This document shows, piece after piece, positions 55,877-62,766 of a stretch of 64,000 nucleotides of DNA. Positions within the stretch are counted from its first letter, which is position 1. Every line of letters starts with the position of its first letter. The notes below the pieces were generated by a model. The model had not been told where the DNA came from and ran no database searches. It saw only the letters and a list, made by a program, of their open reading frames with translations. Source of the DNA: Xanthomonas sp. DAR 34887 (GTDB taxonomy: Bacteria; Pseudomonadota; Gammaproteobacteria; Xanthomonadales; Xanthomonadaceae). The DNA is taken from positions 1,651,001 to 1,715,000 of the forward strand of contig NZ_CP162490.1 in NCBI RefSeq assembly GCF_041245805.1. The letters run 5' to 3'. A program made the position numbers and the translations under genes.

Positions 55877-56605
55877 ATGATCAGCAGCATCAGCAGCATC
55901 AGCAGTGGCAGCTCGGCCTATGCCGTCAGCCGCACCAGCTCCGGCAGCGGTGCGCTCTCGCAGACGGCGCAAGCCGAAAAGCAGAATCCGCTCCAGCAAT
56001 TGTTCAAGAGCATCGACAGCGATGGAGACGGCAGCCTCAGCAGTTCCGAGCTGAGCACGGCGTTGAAGTCCAGCAGCGACAGCGACAGCAGTTCCAGCAT
56101 CGATATCGACGGTTTGCTCAGCATGCTCGACCAGGACGGGGGCGGCACCGTCAGCGAAAGCGAGTTCGCCCAGGCCTTGCAGCCACCGCCGCCGCGCGGC
56201 GATGGCGGCGACAAGGTGGATGCCGAATCGCTGCTCAACAGCCTGGATACCGATGGCGACGGCACCATCAGCAGCGAGGAATTGAGCGCCGCCAGCCAGG
56301 GCAGCGACAGCAGCGACCTGTTCGCCACTCTCGACAGCGATCAGGATGGCGGCATCAGCCTGCAGGAACTGAAGGAGGGCACGCGGCCGATGGGACCGCC
56401 GCCGCCGCGGGGTGCCGAGGGCGGCGATGCCACCAGCGCCGGTGCCACCAATGCGGACTCCAGCTCCAATTCCAGTTCCAGCAGCACCAGCAGCACCAGC
56501 AGCGCGCAGGATGCCTACGCCTTGCTGCTGCAGCTGGCATCCAACCAGTACCGCAGCTACGGCAGCAACGCCAGCGCGACGACCTCGTTCTCCGTCGCCG
56601 CCTGA
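55877..56605 (+). CDS. four-EF-hand protein, candidate secreted calcium binder
   Basis: A 242-residue protein with four canonical EF-hand loops: D47-E58, D85-E96, D124-E135, D153-E164. Two loop pairs are each followed by PPPPRG and GGD, so the protein arose by tandem duplication of an EF-EF-PPPPRG unit. The N terminus is very Ser-rich (MISSISSISSGSS) with no Sec signal, and the C terminus is Ser/Thr/Asn-rich low complexity. A Ser-rich N terminus is compatible with type III secretion, and an EF-hand type III effector is known in Xanthomonas (XopAW); identity with it is unproven. Monocistronic. Confidence 0.75.
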   Translation: MISSISSISSGSSAYAVSRTSSGSGALSQTAQAEKQNPLQQLFKSIDSDGDGSLSSSELSTALKSSSDSDSSSSIDIDGLLSMLDQDGGGTVSESEFAQALQPPPPRGDGGDKVDAESLLNSLDTDGDGTISSEELSAASQGSDSSDLFATLDSDQDGGISLQELKEGTRPMGPPPPRGAEGGDATSAGATNADSSSNSSSSSTSSTSSAQDAYALLLQLASNQYRSYGSNASATTSFSVAA

Positions 56606-56611
56606 CCGCGG

Positions 56612-56634
56612 CGGTCCGCCCTCGTGGCGGACCG
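56612..56634 (+). terminator. hairpin after the EF-hand gene
   Basis: CGGTCCGCC and GGCGGACCG form a perfect 9-bp stem with a 5-nt loop, starting 7 nt after the stop. No T tract. Confidence 0.55.
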
Positions 56635-57172
56635 TGCGCCGCGACCTGCGGCGCCGGCGCAGTTCGCGCTCGTAGCGGCAGACGCCGACGCAGCGCAAAG
56701 GGATCACCAGGCTGGTTCTCACGCCATCGGTGCGTGCATGGCACACAGTCGCGTGTCTCCGGCAGCCCGCGGACGGCGGTAAGCGTTCAACCAGACATTG
56801 GTGCCGCTTGCTCGCATGATGGTGCTTCATGCGCAGCGGCGCGCGGGGGCGCGATGCTTACGGCGCGCTTCGCGTTTCTCACTCGGCCGGCGCCTTGGCC
56901 AATGCACGCCGCCGCCGCGTCCGGCAACGTGCCCCATGCGTCGGCAATTCAGCCGACGATGGGCGCTCGATCGATGCGTGTCCAGTCCGATGGCCAGACG
57001 CGGCGTCATGACCCGCACGCGCATCGGTTGCTGTGGAGAGTCACTACAGCTGCTGCTCGAATTGGCCGGGATCAGCGTAGACACGGCAATGGACGCGGGC
57101 AGGTTGCGCAAGTCGCTGTCGCGCATGTCTGGGCGGGATCGCAGTGCTCCGACGCCGGCGTAAGCGCTGGCT
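56635..57172. other. gene-free space between convergent genes
   Basis: No gene supported in 538 nt. The plus frame at 56798-57163 is Arg/Met-rich and has no recognisable feature. The iron-locus transcript ends near 57170. Confidence 0.45.
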
Positions 57173-58801
57173 TCAATACACGTCGCGCCGGTACCGCCCT
57201 TCCAGCAGCAGGGTTTCCTTGCCCAGCCGTCCCAGCACGTCCTCCAGCACCGCGTCCACGCCGGGCGCCATGCCGCGCAGGCTGCCGCAGACATAGATCG
57301 CGGCGCCTTGCGCGACCCAGTCGCGCAGTTCCGGCGCGGCCGCGCGCAGGGCGTCCTGCACGTAGCGGTGCGCGCCGGTGTCGCGCGAGAACACCGCATC
57401 CAGCCGTTGCAGCGCGCCGTGCGCCAGCCAGGTGCGCAGTTCCTCGCCGTAGTGGTCGTCGTGCGCGGCGTGGCGTTCGCCGTACAGCAGCCAGGTGCGG
57501 GTCGCGCCGGCGTCGATGCGCGCGCGCAGGTGCGCGCGCAGGCCGGCGATGCCGGTGCCGTTGCCGATCAGGATCAGCGGCCGCGTCGGATCGGCAGGCG
57601 GATGAAAGTTCGGATTCGGGCGCAGCCGCAGGGCGATCTCGGCGCCGATCGGCGCGGTGTCGCAGAGCCAGCCGCTGCCCAGGCCGGGCGTGCCGTCCGC
57701 GTGCAGCGCACGGCGCAGCAGCAGGCGCAGCGTGCCGTCGCTGGGCATCGAGGCGATCGAGTATTCGCGGTGCGGCAGCGGCTGCAGGCGTGCGGCCACC
57801 GCTGCGGGTGCGGCGCCGGCGACCTGTTCCGGCGCCGGCAAGTGGCTGCGCGCCAGCAACGCGGCCAGTGTCGTCGGCGCCTGGCCTGGGCGCTGCAGCG
57901 TCGCCGTGCCGTCCAGGCCGCTGGCCTGCAGCCATGCCTGCACCACGGCGTCGCCATGGCACGGACCGATCTCGGCCAGGTCGCCGGCCTGCCACGCCGG
58001 CAGCGCGCCGTCGGCGGGCAGCAGCGCCAGTTCGAACACCGCGCCGCCGACGCTGCGGGGATTGCACAGGCGCCGCTGCTGCAACTGCCAGCGCTGGTAA
58101 GCCGGCGGGCTCCAGTCGGGTTGTTCGCTGCCGCCGGCGAGCTGGCCGAGCAATTGCTGCCAGTGGCGCAAGGCGGCGTCGTCGGCGTTGTCCACGTCGA
58201 TGCGGTCGAACAGCGGGTGCGCGCCGTGCTGGCGCAGCCAGGCGTCGAGCTGGCGGCCGAATGCGCAGAAATGGTCGTAGCGGCGATCGCCCAGCGCCAG
58301 CAGCGCGTAGCGCAGCTGCGGCAAGGCCGGCGACTGCGCCATCGTCTTGCGCAGGAACGGCAGCGCGTGGTCTGGCGGATCGCCTTCGCCGCTGGTGCTG
58401 ACCACGAACAGCGCCTGCGTCGCGCCGGCCAGTTCGGCCGCGCTGACGTTGTGCAAGGGCAGCACGCGCACCGGCTGGCCCGCCGCACGCAATGCCGCGG
58501 CACTGCGCAGCGCGAGTTGCTGGGCAAAGCCGGTCTGACTGGCCCAGGCCAGCAGCAGTGGCGCGTCGCCCTGCTTGCCGGTGCGCTGCGCGCGACGGCC
58601 GCGCCACCACAGCCACGCGCACGCCACTGCATACGCCGTCGTGACCAGCGCCGCGTAGACGATGCGCTGCCGCGATGGCGCGCCGGTCCACCATGGCTGC
58701 GGATGCAGCCGCAGCAGCGCATAGCCGATCGCGCCCAGCAGCGCGAACGCCGCCACGTGTCCGACGGCATTCCAGTTGCGTTGCGAGCGCGGCCGGGTCA
58801 T
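57173..58801 (-). CDS. membrane-anchored NADPH flavodoxin/ferredoxin reductase (sulfite-reductase-flavoprotein type)
   Basis: A 542-residue diflavin protein. Two N-terminal helices (about 14-32, 46-65) anchor it. A flavodoxin domain (80-225, ASQTGFAQQLA, STSGEGDPPD) binds FMN. The FNR part follows, with REYSIASMPSDG for FAD and LILIGNGTGIAGLRA for NADPH. No sulfite reductase gene is near, so the electrons probably go to the PepSY/DUF2271 membrane chain. It is the last gene of the iron locus and overlaps apbE by 4 nt (ATGA). Confidence 0.9.
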   Translation of the reverse strand: MTRPRSQRNWNAVGHVAAFALLGAIGYALLRLHPQPWWTGAPSRQRIVYAALVTTAYAVACAWLWWRGRRAQRTGKQGDAPLLLAWASQTGFAQQLALRSAAALRAAGQPVRVLPLHNVSAAELAGATQALFVVSTSGEGDPPDHALPFLRKTMAQSPALPQLRYALLALGDRRYDHFCAFGRQLDAWLRQHGAHPLFDRIDVDNADDAALRHWQQLLGQLAGGSEQPDWSPPAYQRWQLQQRRLCNPRSVGGAVFELALLPADGALPAWQAGDLAEIGPCHGDAVVQAWLQASGLDGTATLQRPGQAPTTLAALLARSHLPAPEQVAGAAPAAVAARLQPLPHREYSIASMPSDGTLRLLLRRALHADGTPGLGSGWLCDTAPIGAEIALRLRPNPNFHPPADPTRPLILIGNGTGIAGLRAHLRARIDAGATRTWLLYGERHAAHDDHYGEELRTWLAHGALQRLDAVFSRDTGAHRYVQDALRAAAPELRDWVAQGAAIYVCGSLRGMAPGVDAVLEDVLGRLGKETLLLEGRYRRDVY

Positions 58802-59781
58802 GCGTCGAGCAGTGCGGCGAAGGCGCTGCTGAGCCGCTCCTGCACGCGCTCGCCATCGCGCAGCAGGAAGCGTGCTGCCAGCCGTTCGCGCTCGGCGCAG
58901 GCCAGGCCGGCGTCGGCGCCGAGCACGCTCAGCGCGGTGGCCCAGGCATCGGCCCGCATCGCATCGGCGGCGACCACGCTGACCGCCGCCAGCGACGCCG
59001 CGATCGGCGTGCCGCTGCGCGGATCCAGGGTATGGCTGTAGCGCTGGCCATCCTGTTCGAAGCGGTGCCAGCGATCGCCTGAAGTGGCGACCGCGCGGCC
59101 GTCCAGCGCCAGCACCCGCGGCGGCGTCGCCGCCCGCGCGTCCTCGTCCGGCGCCGACTCCACCAGCACCCGCCACGGCTGCCCATCCGGCTTGCGGCCA
59201 TAGCCGTAGAGTTCGCCGCCGACCTCGACCAGCGCGCTGGCCACGCCCTGCGCCCGCAAGGCGCGCACCGCCACATCCACGCCGTAGCCCTTGGCGATCG
59301 CCGAGAAATCCAGGCGCAGGCCGCCAGGCTGGCGCAGCGTGGCGCCGTCCTCGTCCAGCACCAGTTGCCGCCAGTCGCCAGCGGCGCGCGCCTGGCGCAA
59401 CGCATCGGCATCGGGCACACGCTGGTTGCCGGCGTCGGCGCCAAAGCCCCACAAGCCAAGCACTGCGCCGATGGTGGGATCGAACGCGCCGTCGCTGCGC
59501 CGCGCAATGTCCAGCGCGCAACGCAGTACCTCGGCGAACGCGGCGGGCAGCGCGTGCACGCTGTCGGCGGCGGCGCGGTTGTAGCGGCTGATGTCCGAGT
59601 CCGCTTCCCAGGTGCTCATCTGCGCGACCACCTGGTCGAGCTGCGCCTGGATCGCCGCGTGCAGCGGATGCAGGTCGCGGCCGCGACGCAGCACCAGTTT
59701 CGCGCTCCAGGTCGTGCCCATGCTGCGACCGCCGAGCGTGGCGATCTCGGCATCGGCCTGGAGCGCGAGCGGCGTGTTCAT
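58798..59781 (-). CDS. apbE: FAD:protein FMN transferase ApbE
   Basis: A 327-residue enzyme that attaches FMN covalently to Ser/Thr of target proteins. GGRSMGTTWSAKLV, LDFSAIAKGYGVD, SALVEVGGELYGYG and SHTLDPRSGTPI are the family motifs. No signal peptide or lipobox is visible, from either ATG 59781 or 59799, although many ApbE proteins are exported. The likely target is the DUF2271 protein two genes upstream. Confidence 0.93.
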   Translation of the reverse strand: MNTPLALQADAEIATLGGRSMGTTWSAKLVLRRGRDLHPLHAAIQAQLDQVVAQMSTWEADSDISRYNRAAADSVHALPAAFAEVLRCALDIARRSDGAFDPTIGAVLGLWGFGADAGNQRVPDADALRQARAAGDWRQLVLDEDGATLRQPGGLRLDFSAIAKGYGVDVAVRALRAQGVASALVEVGGELYGYGRKPDGQPWRVLVESAPDEDARAATPPRVLALDGRAVATSGDRWHRFEQDGQRYSHTLDPRSGTPIAASLAAVSVVAADAMRADAWATALSVLGADAGLACAERERLAARFLLRDGERVQERLSSAFAALLDA

Positions 59782-59824
59782 GCCGCGACGTGCCGCCATG
59801 CGCAGGACGGGCGCGCTGCCGCTG

Positions 59825-60631
59825 TCACTGCGGCAGCACTTCCAGCGTCGCCACGTAGCTGAGCCGGCGCTGCTTGGCCTGCGGCAGCGAGGTCTTGGCG
59901 TCCTCGCTGGTGGTTTCCAGCCAATACATGCCCGCTTCCGGCCAGGTCACGCTGAAGCTGCCCTGCGCGTCGGTGGTGAGCTTCAGTTCGTCCTGCGTGT
60001 TGCGATAGCGGGTGCCGCCGCGCACGATCTCTACCTCCAGCCCAGGCGCCGGCTTGCCGTCGATGTGCAGCTTGAAGGTGGCCTTCTCGCCGGCGAACAG
60101 GTCGTTGGGATGGGTCACCGGCACCAGTTCCAGGCCGCGGCCGCTGGGCTTGAGCGCGGTCTGGTTGGGCGCGCCGTTGGTGACGAAGGTTTCCACCCGG
60201 CCCAGCGTCTGCGACACCTGCAGGTCCTTGGCGTCCTTCGGCACTTCGCTGGCGAAGCTGGCGGCATTGCCGCGCCAGCGCTTGCGCTGGCCGTTCTCGT
60301 TCCAGTTCGCGAACAGGCCGTCGTTGACCAGGGCCAGGCGGTAGGTGCCGGTCTGCACCAGCTCCACGTCGAACACGCTGCGGTACTTGCCGGTGGCCGG
60401 GTTCTGCGGCTGCACGGCGCTGCCGTCGGGCGCGGTGATGACCAGGCTGTCCAGGCGCAGAGGCACGTGGTTGAAGTAGAACAGGTCGTTGGATACCGCC
60501 GCATCGACGGTGATCCACGGCCGCTCGCCGGCGAGCACGGTCTGCGAGGGTTGCAGCCAGGCCTTGTGGGCGAGGGCGGAGAACGGCAGCACTGCGGCGA
60601 TGGCCACTGCCAGCAGGAAAGAACGCTTCAT
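59825..60631 (-). CDS. DUF4198 periplasmic protein
   Basis: A 268-residue exported protein; signal peptide 1-21 (FSALAHKAW). The mature N terminus HKAWLQPSQ and the Ig-like segments (DDELKLTTDAQGSFSVTWPEAGMYW in abbreviated form: LTTDAQGSFSVTWPEAG) fit DUF4198, linked to metal uptake. The His right after cleavage is a plausible metal ligand. Lies 29 nt after DUF2271 in the same operon. Confidence 0.87.
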   Translation of the reverse strand: MKRSFLLAVAIAAVLPFSALAHKAWLQPSQTVLAGERPWITVDAAVSNDLFYFNHVPLRLDSLVITAPDGSAVQPQNPATGKYRSVFDVELVQTGTYRLALVNDGLFANWNENGQRKRWRGNAASFASEVPKDAKDLQVSQTLGRVETFVTNGAPNQTALKPSGRGLELVPVTHPNDLFAGEKATFKLHIDGKPAPGLEVEIVRGGTRYRNTQDELKLTTDAQGSFSVTWPEAGMYWLETTSEDAKTSLPQAKQRRLSYVATLEVLPQ

Positions 60632-60660
60632 GGACTTGCTCCTTGCGATGAACGAGGGAA

Positions 60661-61188
60661 TCACGGCTTGGCGCTCAGGCGCACCGCGCCCAGTTCGCTG
60701 CTGCCTTGTGCGCTGCCGGTGGCGCCGGCCTTGGCCGGCCAGGCGAACGGGATCTTCAGCAGCTCGCGGCCGCCGACTTCGCGCACGGCTTCGACCACCA
60801 GCGTGTACTCGCCCGGCGCCAGGCCCTTGAGCTGCTGCGCGTCGGTGAACGCCAGCGCGTGTTTGCCGGCCGGACGGGTCGGGCCGCTGACGCCGTCCAC
60901 CGGCATCTGCAAGGTGCGCCCGCTGCGCCGCCACCACTGGCGCAGATCCGGCAGCCACTTGGTGCCGTGGCCTTCGGCGGTGTCCTTAGACTGGTACCAG
61001 ACCGCCAGGTTGCGCGCGACCTGCTGGTCGGCGCCTTCCACCCAGATCGCGACATAGGGGCGGTGGTATTCGGCGACGTTGAGCTTGGGAATCTCCACGT
61101 CCAGTTCCAGCGTGGCCGCATACGCGGGCAGCGTCGTCAGCAGGCCGCTCAGGGCGATGGTCAGGGTGACGCGCATGCGAGGCTCCAT
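60661..61188 (-). CDS. DUF2271 periplasmic protein, probable FMN-carrying electron shuttle
   Basis: A 175-residue exported protein; signal peptide about 6-24 (LPAYAAT). The segment D98-G-V-S-G-P-T104 resembles the (D/S)-G-x-(S/T)-G-A-T flavinylation motif recognised by ApbE, making Thr104 the likely FMN attachment site. WRRSGR before it is conserved-looking. It is encoded between the PepSY membrane protein and DUF4198. Start 61188 or 61176. Confidence 0.85.
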   Translation of the reverse strand: MEPRMRVTLTIALSGLLTTLPAYAATLELDVEIPKLNVAEYHRPYVAIWVEGADQQVARNLAVWYQSKDTAEGHGTKWLPDLRQWWRRSGRTLQMPVDGVSGPTRPAGKHALAFTDAQQLKGLAPGEYTLVVEAVREVGGRELLKIPFAWPAKAGATGSAQGSSELGAVRLSAKP

Positions 61189-61228
61189 AGGGGTGAGAGG
61201 AACGATTCGAAATGACCGGTGAAGCGAA

Positions 61229-61870
61229 TCAGTGGATCAGCAGCAGTGCGATCAGCAGCGGAATCAGCAGGCCCAGCCCGACCAGCGGCCAGGTCATGCG
61301 CCGCTGCCGCGCATGCAGCTGCAGCAGGAACAGGCCGGTGATGCAGAACACCAGGCAGGCCACCGCGAACAGGTCGATGAACCAGCCCCACGCGGGGCCG
61401 GCATTGCGGCCCTTGTGCAGGTCGTTGAAGTAGGAGATCCAGCCGCGGTCGGTGCGTTCGTACTCGACCGCGCCGCTGCCGCGATCGATGCTCAGCCAGG
61501 CATCGCCGCCGGGGCCGGGCAGCGCCAGGTACACCTCGTCGGCAGACCACTCTGCCGGTTGCCGGCCCAGGCTCAGCGCCAGTTCGCGTTCCAGCCAGGC
61601 CGACACCGGCCGTGGCAGCGGCGCGTCGCCATCGGCGTGGCCGGCGAGCCGCTGCAGCAACGCGGGCGGCAGCTGCGCGGTGCGATTGAGTACCTGCGGC
61701 TTGGCCTCGATGCGCGCGGCATGGTTGAGGGTCAGCCCGGTGGCGGCAAACACCAGCATGCCGATCAGGCACAGCGCCGAGCTGATCCAGTGCCACTGGT
61801 GCAGCGTGCGCAGCCAGAAACCGCGGCGTTGCTGCGCCGTGGCCAGATCGGGAGAGGAGGAGTCGGACAA
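61229..61870 (-). CDS. PepSY-associated transmembrane protein
   Basis: A 213-residue inner-membrane protein. An N-terminal helix (LHQWHWISSALCLIGMLVF) with several His, a periplasmic PepSY-like loop, then NDLHKGRNAGPAWGWFIDLF and two C-terminal helices. The His residues near the membrane could bind haem or metal and relay electrons. It is the first gene behind the Fur-box-like site. Confidence 0.87.
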   Translation of the reverse strand: MSDSSSPDLATAQQRRGFWLRTLHQWHWISSALCLIGMLVFAATGLTLNHAARIEAKPQVLNRTAQLPPALLQRLAGHADGDAPLPRPVSAWLERELALSLGRQPAEWSADEVYLALPGPGGDAWLSIDRGSGAVEYERTDRGWISYFNDLHKGRNAGPAWGWFIDLFAVACLVFCITGLFLLQLHARQRRMTWPLVGLGLLIPLLIALLLIH

Positions 61871-61910
61871 CGCGGCGGTCGTATCGGAGTAGGGCGGAAT
61901 GCATTCTACA

Positions 61911-61933
61911 TAAATGAGAATTAGTCGCGATTG
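61911..61933 (-). promoter_or_regulatory. Fur-box-like site upstream of the PepSY operon
   Basis: TAAATGAGAATTAGTCGCGATT contains a good Fur half-site (AATGAGAAT) and a poorer second half. It lies 41 nt upstream of the PepSY gene in the 136-nt gap to piuC, fitting iron repression of the cluster. Confidence 0.55.
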
Positions 61934-62006
61934 TGGCGATGCGTCTTCGCGGCAATGGCCGGGCTACGTCTCCAACGCGGCGGCGCCGTCCGCGTCGACC
62001 GCCGGC

Positions 62007-62699
62007 TCAGGTCTCCGACCAGTCGCGCAACAGGTTGTGGTAGACGTTGCTCAGCCGCAGCAGCGCGGTGGCGTCGGCCTTGGTGGCGGTCAGCGCCTGG
62101 ATCGAGGTGTCCAGTTCGAACAGCAACTGCCGCCGGCTGGCGTCGCGCACCAGGCTCTGCACCCAGAAGAACGCCGCCACGCGCGCGCCGCGGGTGACCG
62201 GCAGCACCCGATGCAGGCTGCTGGACGGATACAGGATCAGATCGCCGGCCGGCAGTTTCACCTCGTGCTCGCCGTAGGTGTCGCTGATGACCAGTTCGCC
62301 GCCGTCGTACTCCTCCGGTTCGCACAGGAACAGGGTGCAGGACAGATCGGTGCGCAGGGTCAGCGCCGGCTGCGTGGCGTTGGTGGCCTGGGTCATCACC
62401 GCGCCATCGACGTGGAAGCCGTACTCGCCGCCGCCCTCGTAGCGATTGAAGCGCGGCGGGATCGTGCGCAGCGGCAACGCGGCGGCGAAATACAGCGGGC
62501 TGCGCGCCAGCGCGTTGAGCACCGCCTGGCCCAGTTCGTGCTTCAGCGGCGAGGCGTCGGGCAGTTGCAGGTTGCGTTTGACCTGCGCGCCCTGCGCGCC
62601 GACCGTCTCGCGGCCGTCGGTCCAGTCGGCGCCGTCGAGCGCCTGGCGGAAGCGCGCGAGTTCTTCGGCGCTGAGGATGTCGGGGATGTGCAGCAGCAT
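62007..62699 (-). CDS. piuC: Fe(II)/2-oxoglutarate dioxygenase, PiuC-like PKHD hydroxylase
   Basis: A 230-residue non-haem iron enzyme. The facial triad is His96, Asp98 (FHVDGAVM) and His163 (LHRVLPVTRG) with Arg170 for 2-oxoglutarate. PiuC-type genes accompany TonB siderophore receptors and are iron-regulated; substrate unknown. It lies 67 nt after the receptor gene. Confidence 0.92.
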   Translation of the reverse strand: MLLHIPDILSAEELARFRQALDGADWTDGRETVGAQGAQVKRNLQLPDASPLKHELGQAVLNALARSPLYFAAALPLRTIPPRFNRYEGGGEYGFHVDGAVMTQATNATQPALTLRTDLSCTLFLCEPEEYDGGELVISDTYGEHEVKLPAGDLILYPSSSLHRVLPVTRGARVAAFFWVQSLVRDASRRQLLFELDTSIQALTATKADATALLRLSNVYHNLLRDWSET

Positions 62700-62713
62700 G
62701 GGGCGCTCCGGCG

Positions 62714-62741
62714 GCGGCCGCCTTCCACTGAAGGCGGCCGC
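62714..62741 (-). terminator. 11-bp hairpin between the TonB receptor and piuC
   Basis: A perfect 11-bp stem (62714-62724 with 62731-62741) and 6-nt loop lie in the 67-nt gap. It may partly terminate or stabilise the receptor transcript and so lower piuC expression. Confidence 0.6.
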
Positions 62742-62766
62742 TGCATGTGGATGGACGACGCTGCGG

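Noticed and set aside
56798..57163. 121-residue plus frame after the EF-hand gene
   Set aside because: No ribosome site, Arg/Met-rich composition and no recognisable feature.
57173..58801. Diflavin protein as a true sulfite reductase flavoprotein
   Set aside because: No cysI/cysH nearby, it has membrane anchors, and it is locked into an iron locus.
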